DNA of 64,000 nucleotides from Tepidimonas fonticaldi (GTDB lineage Bacteria > Pseudomonadota > Gammaproteobacteria > Burkholderiales > Burkholderiaceae_C), in contig NZ_VJOO01000002.1 in assembly GCF_007556755.1 (NCBI RefSeq), positions 62,001 through 126,000 of the forward strand, given 5' to 3'. Under the pieces are notes generated by a model. It worked only from the letters and a program-made list of their open reading frames with translations, did no database searches and was not told the origin of the DNA. The translations under genes were made by a program, and so were the position numbers. This document shows positions 20,771 to 32,022 of the stretch, one piece after another; position 1 is the stretch's first letter, and the number at the start of each line of letters is the position of its first letter.

Positions 20771-21478
20771 TCAAAGCGTCAGCACCGCGGCCGGCAAGCC
20801 CAGGCCCTTGACCTTCTCCGCCACCTTTTCCGCCTCGGCCCGCGTGTCGAACGGCCCGACGCGTACCCGGATGCGCTTGCCTTCGGGGGTGTCCGCCACA
20901 TGGGTGTAGGTCTTGAGCCCCGCGCGCTCGAGGCGGCGGCGCACCTCCTGCGCGCGCGCGGCCTCGGCAAAGGCCCCCACCTGCACGACCACGCGGACCT
21001 TGGCCTCGGCATCGGCCCGCGCGGCGGGGGGCGTTGGCGTCGCGGCGGCGGTCGGAGCTGGGGCCGGGGTGGTAACAGAGGCCGGGGCGGGCGCCGATGG
21101 TGCGGTATCCCGCTCGGCAGCGGCTGCCGGCTGCGGGGCCGCTGCCGGCGCCGCGGGTGTCGCAGCCGCGGGGGGCGCCGGCTCCGCCGCAGGCGCCTCG
21201 GCGGGCCGCGGCAGGGCGACCGTATGGCCGGACGGCGGCTCCAGCGGCGCGGCGGACTGCCGCGCGGGGATGTCGATCGCGATATCGACGGGAATGGGCC
21301 TGGGCTGCGACTCCAGCAGCAACGGCAGGGTGATCACGGCCGCGGCGACCAGCACGGCCGCCCCGATCAGCCGCTGGCGGGCGCGCCGGCGCAGCGTCTC
21401 GATCGACGGCGGCGGCTGCTGTCGCCCGCCCCCCGGCGAGGCGGACGATGGGCCGGAGCCGGAGCGGAGTTGGAACAT
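20771..21478 (-). CDS. SPOR domain-containing protein (DedD/FtsN-like)
   Basis: The 235-residue protein has a short cytoplasmic N-terminus, one membrane segment (about residues 36-55, LIGAAVLVAAAVITLPLLL), a long Pro/Ala-rich periplasmic linker and a C-terminal SPOR domain (about 155-235, with VVVQVGAFAEAARAQEVRRR and RVRVGPFDTRAEAE). SPOR domains bind denuded peptidoglycan at the division septum. It is in the folC-cvpA position where dedD lies in many proteobacteria. Confidence 0.88.
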   Translation of the reverse strand: MFQLRSGSGPSSASPGGGRQQPPPSIETLRRRARQRLIGAAVLVAAAVITLPLLLESQPRPIPVDIAIDIPARQSAAPLEPPSGHTVALPRPAEAPAAEPAPPAAATPAAPAAAPQPAAAAERDTAPSAPAPASVTTPAPAPTAAATPTPPAARADAEAKVRVVVQVGAFAEAARAQEVRRRLERAGLKTYTHVADTPEGKRIRVRVGPFDTRAEAEKVAEKVKGLGLPAAVLTL

Positions 21479-21481
21479 GCG

Positions 21482-22843
21482 TCAGGCCTGCAGGTGCTTG
21501 GCGCCCAGGCGCGGCAACCCGTGTTGCAGCACGCCGCCCACCGTGTAGAAGGATCCGAAAACCACGATTCTACCAGCGGGGTCCGCGTCGGCGATCGCGG
21601 CCTGCAGGGCCGCGGCGGGGTCCGGATGGACGGCGGCGCGGCCGTCCCGGCGCCGTGTGCCGGCCTGCCACACCCCCCGCAGATCGACGGCGCGGGCGGC
21701 GCGCGGCGTGGGCAGATCGCAGAAATGCCAGGCGTCGATCAGGGGGTCCAACCGCTCGAGCATCGGCCGCACGTCCTTGTCGGCCATGGCGCCGAACACC
21801 GCCTGCGTCTGCGGGTAAAAGCCCATGGCATCCAGGTTCTCGGCCAACGCCGCCGCCGCGTGCGGGTTGTGCGCCACGTCCAGCACCAGCACCGGCTGCC
21901 CGGGCACGATCTGGAAGCGCCCCACCCACTCCACCAGGGCCAGCCCTTGCCGCACGGCCTGCGCCGCCACCGGCAGGCGCGGGTGCAGTGCCTCCAGCAC
22001 GGCCAGCGCGCCGGAGGCGTTGACGAGCTGGTTGACCCCGCGCAGCGCCGGATAGGCCAGCCCGCCGTAGCGGCGCGCCCTGCCCTGCCAGTTCCATTGC
22101 TGGCGGTCGCCGGTGTGGCGGAAGTCGCGCCCGGCCAGCCACAGGTCCGCGCCCACCTCGACGGCGCGGTCGATCACGCTGCGCGGCGGCGCCGGATCGG
22201 ACACCACGACCGGCCGGCCGGTGCGCACGATGCCCGCCTTCTCGTAGCCGATCGCCTCGCGGTCCGGCCCCAGGTACTCCATGTGGTCCAGATCGACGCT
22301 GGTGATGACGGCGCAGTCCGCGTCCCACAGGTTGACGGCATCGAGCCGGCCGCCCATGCCCACCTCCAGGATCAGCACGTCGGGGCGACGCGCCAGCAGC
22401 GCATGCACCAGCGCCAGGGTGGTGAACTCGAAGTAGCTGAGCGCGATGGCCTCGCCAGCGGTGCGGGCCGCCTCCACCGCCGCGAAGGACGGCACCAGAT
22501 CGCCCGCCGCCATTGGTACGCCATCCAGTCGGGCGCGCTCTTCGAAATCGACCAGATGCGGCGAGGTGTAGAGCCCCGTTCGGTAGCCCGCTTGGCGGTA
22601 GATGGCCTCGAGCATCGCGCAGGTGGACCCCTTGCCGTTGGTGCCCGCCACGGTGATCACCGGACAGCGCGGCTGCACGGCATCGCCCAGCCGGCGCGCG
22701 ACGGCCTGCACCCGCTCCAGCCCCAGGGTGATGCGCTGCCCATGCAGCCGCTCCAAATGGGCCAGCCAGCGGGCGAGCGGCGCAGTCGCATCGGGGGGCG
22801 GCAGCGCGGAATCAACGGGGGGCGTGGTCATCGGGTCGGCCAT
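21482..22843 (-). CDS. folC: Bifunctional dihydrofolate/folylpolyglutamate synthase
   Basis: The Mur-ligase family enzyme adds glutamate to dihydropteroate and folates. It has the ATP-binding loop VAGTNGKGSTCAMLEAIYR, the SPHLVDFEERARLDG motif that follows it, and GMGGRLDAVN. The ATG at 22843 gives 453 residues. The ATG at 22831 is a near alternative, and neither has a clear ribosome-binding site. It is the first gene of the leftward folC-SPOR-cvpA-purF-metZ cluster and is divergent from the arsC-like gene. Confidence 0.94.
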   Translation of the reverse strand: MADPMTTPPVDSALPPPDATAPLARWLAHLERLHGQRITLGLERVQAVARRLGDAVQPRCPVITVAGTNGKGSTCAMLEAIYRQAGYRTGLYTSPHLVDFEERARLDGVPMAAGDLVPSFAAVEAARTAGEAIALSYFEFTTLALVHALLARRPDVLILEVGMGGRLDAVNLWDADCAVITSVDLDHMEYLGPDREAIGYEKAGIVRTGRPVVVSDPAPPRSVIDRAVEVGADLWLAGRDFRHTGDRQQWNWQGRARRYGGLAYPALRGVNQLVNASGALAVLEALHPRLPVAAQAVRQGLALVEWVGRFQIVPGQPVLVLDVAHNPHAAAALAENLDAMGFYPQTQAVFGAMADKDVRPMLERLDPLIDAWHFCDLPTPRAARAVDLRGVWQAGTRRRDGRAAVHPDPAAALQAAIADADPAGRIVVFGSFYTVGGVLQHGLPRLGAKHLQA

Positions 22844-22960
22844 GTGCAGGGGAAAACCCGCATTGTGCCAAGCCCGCCCATTCCAGGCCGGCCATGCGGC
22901 CGAACAGACGCCCCACCCAACGCCCCACCGCGCGCGGGCCCTTGCGCTACGATGCGGACC

Positions 22961-23305
22961 ATGATCCATGTCTACGGCATCCCCAATTGCGAAACCGTGA
23001 AGAAAGCCCGCGCCTGGCTCGCGGCGCAGGGCGTCGACCACACGTTCCACGACTTCAAAAAGCAGGGAGTGCCCACGGAGCGGCTCGATGCCTGGCTGGC
23101 GGCCCTGGGGTGGGAGGCGCTGCTCAACCGCCGCGGCACCACCTGGCGCCAGCTCGACGACGCCACCCGGGCCGGCGTGACCGATGCGGCCAGCGCCCGG
23201 GCGCTGATGCTGGCCAAGCCCAGCGTGATCCGCCGGCCGGTCGTGGAGTGGGGCAACGCCGTCACGGCGGGCTTCGACCCCGACGACTGGCAAGGCCGCT
23301 GCTGA
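22961..23305 (+). CDS. ArsC/Spx-family protein (YffB-like putative reductase)
   Basis: The 114-residue protein has the thioredoxin-like ArsC fold: start MIHVYGIPNCETVKKARAWL with the single CxxxxK-type active site (Cys10), DFKKQGV, and IRRPVVEW near the C-terminus. This pattern fits the YffB/Spx subgroup, for which glutathione-dependent reductase activity has been proposed, rather than arsenate reductase proper. An in-frame ATG 9 bp upstream (22952) is possible. Confidence 0.87.
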   Translation: MIHVYGIPNCETVKKARAWLAAQGVDHTFHDFKKQGVPTERLDAWLAALGWEALLNRRGTTWRQLDDATRAGVTDAASARALMLAKPSVIRRPVVEWGNAVTAGFDPDDWQGRC

Positions 23306-25072
<1,767 letters not shown>

Positions 25073-25105
25073 TACACGCCACCCTTCGCGCCACCTTGCG
25101 CGCGG

Positions 25106-26155
25106 TCACGTCCCCTCGCGCGCCCAGCGCACGATGCGCGCCGCCAGGCGCTCCGTCGTGCCGGGCGAGCGCAGGTCACCGGCGATCACATGCTGGTCGC
25201 GGTCGGTGCTGTCCTCCACCCGCTCCAGCCGCTTGACGGGGCTGCCCAGGCGCGCGAACAGCGCCTCGGTCAGGCCCGGATCCACCGTGCGGTCGCGCGG
25301 GCTGTACAGCACCAACACGGGCGTCTGCACGGTGGACGCATCCGCCTCGCGCACGCGCTGCACCAGCGCCATCATCGGCAACAGCGCCTGCACCGGGTAG
25401 ACGCGGGTCCACCCCGCCTCGATGCGCGGGTCATCGCTGGGCGCGCCGACCGTACCGCCCGTGATGGCCTGCGCCAGCTGCGCCCCCCAGGGGCCGTTGA
25501 GCAGCTCGGTGCGCTTGTCCGCCGGCCCGAAGTTGGGCGATATCCACACCTGCCGCGCCACCGGCACACCAGCCGCATCCGGCCGCAAGGCCAGCCAGGC
25601 GCCCAGCGTCCCGCCGGTGGAGGTGCCAATCACCAACACCCGCTCGCCAATCGCGTGACCGATGCGCACCGCCTCGACCGCGTCGGCCAGCCAGTCCTGC
25701 GGGGTAACGGCCGCCAGGGCCGCCGGAGGCAGCCCGTGACCAGCCAACCGCGTGTGGAACAGGTTGGCCCCGAGGGCCTGAGCCACCCGCTCGGCCAGGG
25801 GCGCCGTCTCCACCCGGCTGGCGGTAAACCCATGCAGGTACACGACGGCCCAAGGGGTGCGCGTGCCGGGGGCGCCATGCCAAACGATGCCTTTGGCCGT
25901 GCCGGGGCGCAGACCCGGGTAGGCCGCCTCCTGCGCGGCCAGCCAGCCGTCCAGCTCGGCCAACGCGGCCGGCGGACGCGCCCGGGGCGCGGGCTCGTCG
26001 GGGCCATAGGCGTACCGGGGGCCGGCAAACCACAGCACCGCCAACACCCCCACCACGGCCAGCAGGCCCGTCGCCCAGCGGCGCAGGCGTCCCGTCGGGG
26101 CCGTCGGGCGCGCAGCCCCCGGCGCACCGGGCTGGGATGACGATGGTACGGACAT
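25106..26155 (-). CDS. Membrane-anchored alpha/beta-hydrolase
   Basis: The 349-residue protein has an N-terminal membrane segment (about residues 27-45) and a periplasm-facing hydrolase domain. The oxyanion region is VVYLHGFTASR, the nucleophile Ser is in VIGTSTGGTLGAWL, the acid is probably the Asp in LYSPRDRTVDP, and the His is in DQHVIAGD. It resembles carboxylesterases and monoacylglycerol lipases, with substrate unknown. GGGAG stands 5 nt before the ATG. Confidence 0.8.
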   Translation of the reverse strand: MSVPSSSQPGAPGAARPTAPTGRLRRWATGLLAVVGVLAVLWFAGPRYAYGPDEPAPRARPPAALAELDGWLAAQEAAYPGLRPGTAKGIVWHGAPGTRTPWAVVYLHGFTASRVETAPLAERVAQALGANLFHTRLAGHGLPPAALAAVTPQDWLADAVEAVRIGHAIGERVLVIGTSTGGTLGAWLALRPDAAGVPVARQVWISPNFGPADKRTELLNGPWGAQLAQAITGGTVGAPSDDPRIEAGWTRVYPVQALLPMMALVQRVREADASTVQTPVLVLYSPRDRTVDPGLTEALFARLGSPVKRLERVEDSTDRDQHVIAGDLRSPGTTERLAARIVRWAREGT

Positions 26156-26332
26156 GGCAACTCCCGAAATGACGAATCGATGACGCTGACGCGGGGCCGT
26201 GCCCCTGGCCCGTGACTGTAACCGGCCGTAACAACCGTCTCTCATTGCAAGAACCCCTTGGCAGCGCGCGGCTTGTTTCGAAGAATGCGGTCACCCGGCT
26301 CGACGCCGGGCCATTCTCACAGGAGATTCGCC

Positions 26333-26785
26333 ATGTGGCTGCACGCCCCCTTCGACCCGCCACTGATCGACCAGATCAATCGCATGCAGGCGGGGGTGAT
26401 CCCGTCGCCCATCCACCCGCTGACCTGCCCGAACGCGAAAGATGGCCAACACGCCTTTGCCGGCGGTTACCTGGGCGTGCTGGTGGCGCAGCGTCAAGGC
26501 CTGGTTTGCCCCTCGTGCGGACACACGCAGGACTGGCTGAGCCGCACCACCGTGGCCTGCGCCGAGCGCGAGAGCAGCGCTGCCATGGGCAACCCATCGC
26601 AGCGCATGGAAAAAGCGCGTCAGCGCGCGCTGGACGATTTCGCCCGGCTGGTGCGCGAAGGGCATCCCCAGGCGCAGGCCATGGTCGATTCGTTACAGGC
26701 AGCGGTGGACCGCCGCGCCAGCCGCGCCGAGGCCGCTGCCGTGCCCGACCACTCGACCGCGCTGCCCGAGCCGCTGGCGGCCTGA
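26333..26785 (+). CDS. Hypothetical protein with a possible single zinc site
   Basis: The 150-residue protein is not recognised. It has a clear start (AGGAG 7 nt before ATG). Cys32, His40 and the pair Cys59/Cys62 in VCPSCGHTQDW could bind one zinc ion. The C-terminal half is helical and charged (EKARQRALDDFARLVREG). There are no signal peptide or membrane segments. It stands alone between two leftward genes with about 180 bp upstream. The function is unknown. Confidence 0.7.
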   Translation: MWLHAPFDPPLIDQINRMQAGVIPSPIHPLTCPNAKDGQHAFAGGYLGVLVAQRQGLVCPSCGHTQDWLSRTTVACAERESSAAMGNPSQRMEKARQRALDDFARLVREGHPQAQAMVDSLQAAVDRRASRAEAAAVPDHSTALPEPLAA

Positions 26786-26848
26786 GTCGTCCGCCGATCG
26801 GACCAGCCCACGCAGCCCTGCCCACCGGCACCCCTTGGGCCGAGGGTT

Positions 26849-27901
26849 TCAGATCACCACTGGCTCCGGCTCCAGCCGGATGCCAAAGCGCTCATAAACG
26901 CTGGTCTGAATCAGCCGCGCCAACGTCATCACTTCCCCGCCCGTGCAGGGGTGTTCGGCGTCGCCGCGGTTGACCAGCACCAGCGCCTGCTTGTCGTACA
27001 CGCCCGCGTGGCCGACGGTTTTGCCCTTCCAGCCGCAGGCGTCGATCAGCCAACCCGCGGCCAGTTTGACCGTGCCGTCGGGCATGGGGTAGTGCACCAC
27101 CTTGGGATCGCGGCCGATGATGTCGGCGCACTGCTCCGGGGTAACCGTGGGGTTCTTGAAAAAGCTGCCAGCGTTACCAATCAGGGCGGGGTCGGGCAGC
27201 TTGGCGCGGCGGATCTCGCACACCCAGTCGAACACCTGGCGCGGCGTCGGGTGGGCGATGCCGGTTTCGGCCACCTTGCGCTCCAGGTCGTGATACCCCA
27301 ACTGCGGGCGCCACTGCCGCGGCAGCCAAAAGCGCACGCGGGTGATCAGCGCGCGGCCCTTGAGCCCCATGCCGCGCTCGCCCGCGCGCTCGTGCTTGAA
27401 CACCGAATCGCGGTAGCCGAAGGCACAGTGTTCGTGCCGCAGGGTCAGGGGCTCGCCCGTCTCCAGATCGATCGCGTCCAGCGAATGAAAACGGTCCTGC
27501 AGTTCGACGCCATAGGCGCCGATGTTTTGCACCGGGGCCGCCCCGACCGTGCCGGGGATGAGGGCGAGGTTCTCCAGACCGGGCCAGCCCTGCTGCAGCG
27601 TCCAATCCACGAACGCGTGCCAACGCTCGCCGGCGCCCGCCTCCACCAACCAGCCGCGCTCGTCCTCGCGCAGCAGACGCCGCCCAGGGATTTCCACCTT
27701 CAGCACCAGTTGGCGCACATCGCCGGTCAGCACGATGTTGCTGCCACCGCCCAGAATGAAGGTGTCCTGCCAGCGCCAGTCCGGGTGGCGCACGAGGGCA
27801 GCCACATCGTCCTCGCGGCGGATGCGCGCCAAACGGTGCGCGCGCGCCGCGATGCCGAACGTGTTGAGGGGCTGCAAGGGCACATGGTTCTCGACTACCA
27901 T
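26849..27901 (-). CDS. murB: UDP-N-acetylenolpyruvoylglucosamine reductase
   Basis: The 350-residue FAD enzyme makes UDP-MurNAc for peptidoglycan. It shows [10 protein letters not shown], the FAD-binding [33 protein letters not shown] with GVELQD, the catalytic Ser in [11 protein letters not shown], and [13 protein letters not shown]. This is the type I (E. coli-like) form. The ATG at 27901 begins [15 protein letters not shown]. Upstream codons to 27952 have no support. It is divergent from yajQ. Confidence 0.95.
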   Translation of the reverse strand: MVVENHVPLQPLNTFGIAARAHRLARIRREDDVAALVRHPDWRWQDTFILGGGSNIVLTGDVRQLVLKVEIPGRRLLREDERGWLVEAGAGERWHAFVDWTLQQGWPGLENLALIPGTVGAAPVQNIGAYGVELQDRFHSLDAIDLETGEPLTLRHEHCAFGYRDSVFKHERAGERGMGLKGRALITRVRFWLPRQWRPQLGYHDLERKVAETGIAHPTPRQVFDWVCEIRRAKLPDPALIGNAGSFFKNPTVTPEQCADIIGRDPKVVHYPMPDGTVKLAAGWLIDACGWKGKTVGHAGVYDKQALVLVNRGDAEHPCTGGEVMTLARLIQTSVYERFGIRLEPEPVVI

Positions 27902-27945
27902 GCGCGGATTGTCGCAAACCCCTTCATGCTCCCGAGGAATCCCGC

Positions 27946-28431
27946 ATGCCATCGTTCGATACCGTGCTCGAACCCAACCTGGTCGAAGTGAAGAACGCCG
28001 TCGAGCAGACGCAGCGCGAGATCGGCACCCGCTTCGACTTCAAGGGCTCGTCCGCCGCGGTGGAGCTCAAAGACCACGACATCATCGCGCACGCCGACAG
28101 CGAGTTCCAGCTCCAGCAGGTGGAGGACATCCTGCGCAACAAGCTCACCAAACGCCAAGTCGATGTGCGCTTTCTGGACCCGGGCAAGGTCGAGAAGATC
28201 GGCGGCGACAAGGTCAAGCAGGTGTTTCGCGTGCGCAGCGGCATCGGCAGCGAGGACGCCAAAAAGATCCAGCAGCTGATCAAAGGCAGCAAGCTCAAGG
28301 TGCAGGCCGCCATCCAGGGCGATGCGGTGCGCGTCAGCGGGGCCAAGCGCGACGATCTGCAAACGGCGATTGCGCTGATCCGCAAGGAGATGGCGCAGTT
28401 GCCCCTGAGTTTCGAGAACTTCCGCGACTGA
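27946..28431 (+). CDS. yajQ: YajQ-family cyclic-di-GMP-binding protein
   Basis: The 161-residue protein matches YajQ (DUF520) from end to end: [39 protein letters not shown] and KDIRKKL-type C-terminal segments, with [20 protein letters not shown]. Family members bind c-di-GMP or nucleic acid, and in Xanthomonas one acts with a transcription factor. The next gene downstream is a degenerate HD-GYP-like protein, which fits c-di-GMP signalling, though a joint role is only inferred. Confidence 0.93.
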   Translation: MPSFDTVLEPNLVEVKNAVEQTQREIGTRFDFKGSSAAVELKDHDIIAHADSEFQLQQVEDILRNKLTKRQVDVRFLDPGKVEKIGGDKVKQVFRVRSGIGSEDAKKIQQLIKGSKLKVQAAIQGDAVRVSGAKRDDLQTAIALIRKEMAQLPLSFENFRD

Positions 28432-28488
28432 GCGGGCGCCGCCCCAAGGACACCCCTGCCCCCACCCGCCGGCCCACCGGACCCCACC

Positions 28489-29430
28489 ATGGCCTTTACC
28501 GCCCAACCCGACCCCGCCTACGGCGCGATGCAGGACTGGATGGCCCGCTGGACGGAGCTGGAGGCCCAGCTGGCGGCGCTGCTGTCCGCCCCGCGGCAGT
28601 ACGCCGACTTTCTGCCCCGTCTGGAGCGGCTGCGGGCCGACGCCGAGGCCTTGCTGGCCACGGACGAGGACGCCACGCTGTACTGGCTGTTCCAGCTCGC
28701 GGCGTCCACCTCGGTGGGCTACAGCACCTCGCACGCGATGGCGTGCTGGGCCATGTGCCGGCTGGTCGGCCCGGCGGTGGGCGTGTCGGCCCCGGACGCC
28801 GCAGCGCTGGAGCGGGCGGCGCTGACCATGAACATCGGCATGACGCGGCTGCAGGACACCCTGGCCGCGCAGGCGCACCCGCCCACCGAGGAGCAGCGCG
28901 CCCTGATCGACACCCACGCGGCGCGCGGCGCCCAGTGCCTGCGCGAATGCGGCGTGCGCGATGCGCGCTGGCTGGACATCGTCGAGCAGCACCACGAGGC
29001 GGACAGCCACGACACGGCGGTGCGGCTGCTGCAGCGCATGGACCGCTACACCGCCCTGATCAGCCCGCGCGAGACACGCCCGGGGCGCAACCTGACCGAC
29101 TCCGCCCGCACCCTGTTGGTGCGGCCCGGCGGGCGACTGGACGACATCGGACGCGCGCTGCTGCAGACGCTGGGCATCTGCCCACCGGGCACCTTCGTGC
29201 GGCTGGCCGACGGACAGGTGGCGGTGGTGCTGCGCCGCTCGGGCCGCCCTGGCGAGCCGTGGGTAAGCGCGGTGCTCGACGCCGACGGCCACCCGGTGCT
29301 GGAGCCGGCGCTGATCGACACCGGCGACGAGGCCACCGCGATCGAAGCCGCACTACAGACCGCCACGGTGCGGGTGCGGCTCAACCACCCGCGGCTGCTC
29401 CAGCTTTCGCGCCTGGCGTTGCAGCGCTGA
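28489..29430 (+). CDS. Degenerate HD-GYP-like domain protein
   Basis: The 313-residue protein follows the layout of an HD-GYP phosphodiesterase but has lost most metal ligands. The HD pair is replaced by TSHAMACW, HDIGK by MNIGMTRLQD, and the HHExxDGxGYP motif is reduced to VEQHHEADSHDT. The following DRYTALISPRETRPG matches the usual D-x-Y-x-A-(6)-RPY segment. The C-terminal 90 residues are beta-rich. It may sense c-di-GMP rather than cleave it, or be a scaffold. It lies 57 bp after yajQ on the same strand. Confidence 0.7.
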   Translation: MAFTAQPDPAYGAMQDWMARWTELEAQLAALLSAPRQYADFLPRLERLRADAEALLATDEDATLYWLFQLAASTSVGYSTSHAMACWAMCRLVGPAVGVSAPDAAALERAALTMNIGMTRLQDTLAAQAHPPTEEQRALIDTHAARGAQCLRECGVRDARWLDIVEQHHEADSHDTAVRLLQRMDRYTALISPRETRPGRNLTDSARTLLVRPGGRLDDIGRALLQTLGICPPGTFVRLADGQVAVVLRRSGRPGEPWVSAVLDADGHPVLEPALIDTGDEATAIEAALQTATVRVRLNHPRLLQLSRLALQR

Positions 29431-29439
29431 CCTGCGGCC

Positions 29440-30084
29440 TCAGCGGGCGGCACCGCCTTTTTTGCTGCCGATCTTGCTCTCCTGCCCGGCCAGCAGGCGC
29501 TGGATATTGCCCGCATGGCGCCACAGCAGCAGCAGGCTCATGGCCGCGACTGCCAGCCCCACCGGGCCGCGCACATCCCACGCGGCGCCGTCGCCAAACC
29601 AGTAATAGAACGGCGCAAACACCGCAGCCACGATGGCTGCCAGCGAGGAATAGCGGAAAAACACGGCGATCAGAATCCAGCTCGCGAGCACGGCAACACC
29701 CAGCCACGGCTCGAACGCCAGCAGCACACCGGCGGCCGTGGCCACCCCTTTGCCCCCCTGAAAGCGGAAAAACACCGGAAACAGGTGCCCCAAAAAAGCC
29801 GCCAGCCCGACGGCCGCCAGCGTACCGTCGCCCAGCCCCCAGCCCGCGCCCCAGTGGCCGACCACCCACACCGGCAGCCAGCCCTTGACCGCATCGAGCA
29901 GCAGTGTCAGCGCCGCCGCCACCTTGTTGCCCGAGCGCAGCACGTTCGTGGCGCCGGGGTTCTTGCTGCCGTAGGTGCGCGGGTCACTCAACCCCATCAC
30001 GCGGCTGACCAACACCGCAAACGACAGCGACCCCACGGCATAGGCCAGCGCCACCGCGCCCATGGGCATCCACCACTGCATCAT
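29440..30084 (-). CDS. plsY: Acyl-phosphate glycerol-3-phosphate acyltransferase PlsY
   Basis: PlsY moves an acyl group from acyl phosphate to glycerol 3-phosphate, the first step of phospholipid synthesis, in the inner membrane. The 214-residue protein has about five to six membrane segments and three family motifs: [28 protein letters not shown] and [21 protein letters not shown] lies 8 nt before the first of two ATG codons. It is convergent with the HD-GYP-like gene, 9 bp away. Confidence 0.94.
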   Translation of the reverse strand: MMQWWMPMGAVALAYAVGSLSFAVLVSRVMGLSDPRTYGSKNPGATNVLRSGNKVAAALTLLLDAVKGWLPVWVVGHWGAGWGLGDGTLAAVGLAAFLGHLFPVFFRFQGGKGVATAAGVLLAFEPWLGVAVLASWILIAVFFRYSSLAAIVAAVFAPFYYWFGDGAAWDVRGPVGLAVAAMSLLLLWRHAGNIQRLLAGQESKIGSKKGGAAR

Positions 30085-30178
30085 CCACCTGGCTCCTAGA
30101 AATCATTCGAGGCCCCGGCCGCACGCCGGGGCCGCAAGCTTACCCGAGGCGCCACGCGTGCCAGCGCCGCCCCCCCGC

Positions 30179-31240
30179 TCACTGGGCCGGGTCGCGCAGC
30201 TCCCAGCGGATGCGGTCGACGGCCTCCAGCAGCTCGGACGTCAGCTGCACGTCCCACGCGTCCAGGCAGGCGTCCAGCTGCGCCCGCGACGTCACGCCGA
30301 TGATCGTGCTGGCCACGCGCCAGTTGCGGTAGCAGAACGCCAGCGCCAGCTGCAGCGGCGTGAGGCCATGCTCGCGCGCCAGCGCGTTGTAGCGGCGCGC
30401 CGCGGCCAGCGCCTCCGGCCGGCCCCAGCGCTGCTTGCGCATGCTCTCGAACAGCGCCATGCGGCCCTGCGGCGGCCCGGCGTGCTCCAAGCCGGTGTCG
30501 TCGTACTTGCCGGTCAGCAGCCCGAAGCCCAGCGGCGAGTACGCCAACAGCGCCACGCCAAGGCGATGGCAGGTCTCGTCCAGGCCATTCTCGTAGCTGC
30601 GGTTGATCAGGCAGTACGGGTTTTGCACCGTCACCACGCGCGGCAGGCCGGCCTGCTCGGCCACGCGCACGAACTCGTGCACGCCATACGGCGTCTCGTT
30701 GGACAGGCCGACGTAGCGCACCTTGCCGGCGCGCACCAGGATGTCCAGCGCCTCCAGCTGCTCGGCGATACTGGCGCACGGGCGGTCCTTGGCCGGGTCG
30801 AAGGTGATCGCGCCGAACATCGGCACGTTGCGCGCCGGCCAGTGGATCTGGTACAGGTCGATGACGTCGGTGCGCAGCCGGCGCAGGCTGCCGTCGCAGG
30901 CGGCCAGGATCTCGGCCTTGGTCAGGCCCGAGGACTCGCCGCGGATCCACGGCATGCCGCGCGACGGGCCGGCCACCTTGGTGGCGAGCACCACGCGCTG
31001 GCGCACGCCGGGGCGGCTGGCGAACCAGTGGCCCAGGATCGTCTCGGTGGCGCCGTAGGTCTCCGCGCGCGCTGGCACCGCGTACATCTCGGCAGTGTCG
31101 AGGAAGTTGACGCCGCGCTCCAGCGCGCGGTCGAGGATGGCGTGGGCGTCGCGCTCGGCGACCTGCTCGCCGAACGTCATCGTCCCCAGGCAGATCGGGG
31201 AGACGGACAGGCCGCCAGCGGCCAGGGTGACGGGTTGCAT
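30179..31240 (-). CDS. Aldo/keto reductase (Tas-like)
   Basis: The 353-residue TIM-barrel oxidoreductase has the AKR tetrad: Asp and Tyr in NFLDTAEMYAVP, Lys in VVLATKVAGPSRG and His in YQIHWPARNVP. The insertions and the C-terminal STIIGVTSRAQLDAC match the Tas/YajO-like family. The natural substrate is unknown. It lies downstream of the core-deleted acyl-CoA synthetase on the same strand. Confidence 0.9.
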   Translation of the reverse strand: MQPVTLAAGGLSVSPICLGTMTFGEQVAERDAHAILDRALERGVNFLDTAEMYAVPARAETYGATETILGHWFASRPGVRQRVVLATKVAGPSRGMPWIRGESSGLTKAEILAACDGSLRRLRTDVIDLYQIHWPARNVPMFGAITFDPAKDRPCASIAEQLEALDILVRAGKVRYVGLSNETPYGVHEFVRVAEQAGLPRVVTVQNPYCLINRSYENGLDETCHRLGVALLAYSPLGFGLLTGKYDDTGLEHAGPPQGRMALFESMRKQRWGRPEALAAARRYNALAREHGLTPLQLALAFCYRNWRVASTIIGVTSRAQLDACLDAWDVQLTSELLEAVDRIRWELRDPAQ

Positions 31241-31288
31241 GGGTGGGGCCTCCTTGGACGGGGAAAAGGGAAACGGGCGGAATCGCGT

Positions 31289-31993
31289 TCACGCACTGGC
31301 GGCAGCCGAGGCGCGCTCGCGGGCGCGCGCCTCCTCCTGCAGCCGCAGCACGCGCCGCTGCACCTTGCCGGTGGTGGTCATCGGCAGCGCGTCGATGAAC
31401 TCGATTTCCTTCGGGTACTCGTACGGCGCCAGCCGGCCGCGCACGTGCTGCTGCAGCTCGGCCACCAGCGCCGGGTCGAACTCGGCGGCCGGGTCGGCGC
31501 AGCGCGCGCGCACCGCCTGCACGCCGGGGCCGGTGGCCTCGTCCACCAGCGCGACGACGGCGGCGCTGTCCTGCAGGCGGTACTCCAGCGCCTCCGGCCC
31601 AAACAGCTGCGACAGCGGCACCGCCACCGCCCCCATCTGCAGCACGGCCATGTAGGCCACGGCGGTCTCGAAGCGCTGCGGCAACTGAATAGCCACCCGG
31701 TCGCCGCGCTGCACGCCCAGCAGCCGCAGCGCGTTCGACAGGCGGTTGGCCTCGGCGGCCAGGTCGCCGTAGCTGTGTCGGCGCGGGCGGGTCAGGGTCG
31801 GCCCGTCCTCGATGACGGCCAGCGCCTGCGCCTGGTCGGGGCCGTCCGCCCAGCGGCGCAGACAGACCTGTGCCATGTTGAAGCGCGCCGGCACCTGCCA
31901 GCGAAAGGCGCCGTACACGGCGTCGTAGAGGTGGGCGTGCAGGCCGGGCGCCGCGGCGCGGTTGTCGTGCGCATGACTGGGCATGGAGGGCAT
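31289..31993 (-). CDS. Internally deleted AMP-binding acyl-CoA synthetase (likely non-functional remnant)
   Basis: The 234-residue frame holds the first 145 or so residues of an acyl-CoA synthetase (FNMAQVCLRRWADGPDQAQA, YGDLAAEANRLSNALR, GDRVAIQLPQRFETAVAYMA) joined directly to the last 55 or so (VAELQQHVRGRLAPYEYPKE, DALPMTTTGKVQRRVLR). The middle, about 300 residues with the ATP-binding P-loop (TSG-type) and most of the active site, is absent. The join near RARCADPAAEFD keeps the frame. The C-terminal catalytic lysine is present but cannot act without the core. It is probably a decayed gene, or an assembly collapse. Confidence 0.75.
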   Translation of the reverse strand: MPSMPSHAHDNRAAAPGLHAHLYDAVYGAFRWQVPARFNMAQVCLRRWADGPDQAQALAVIEDGPTLTRPRRHSYGDLAAEANRLSNALRLLGVQRGDRVAIQLPQRFETAVAYMAVLQMGAVAVPLSQLFGPEALEYRLQDSAAVVALVDEATGPGVQAVRARCADPAAEFDPALVAELQQHVRGRLAPYEYPKEIEFIDALPMTTTGKVQRRVLRLQEEARARERASAAASA

Positions 31994-32022
31994 CCCCGTT
32001 TGTCTCCTGAATAATTACAAGA

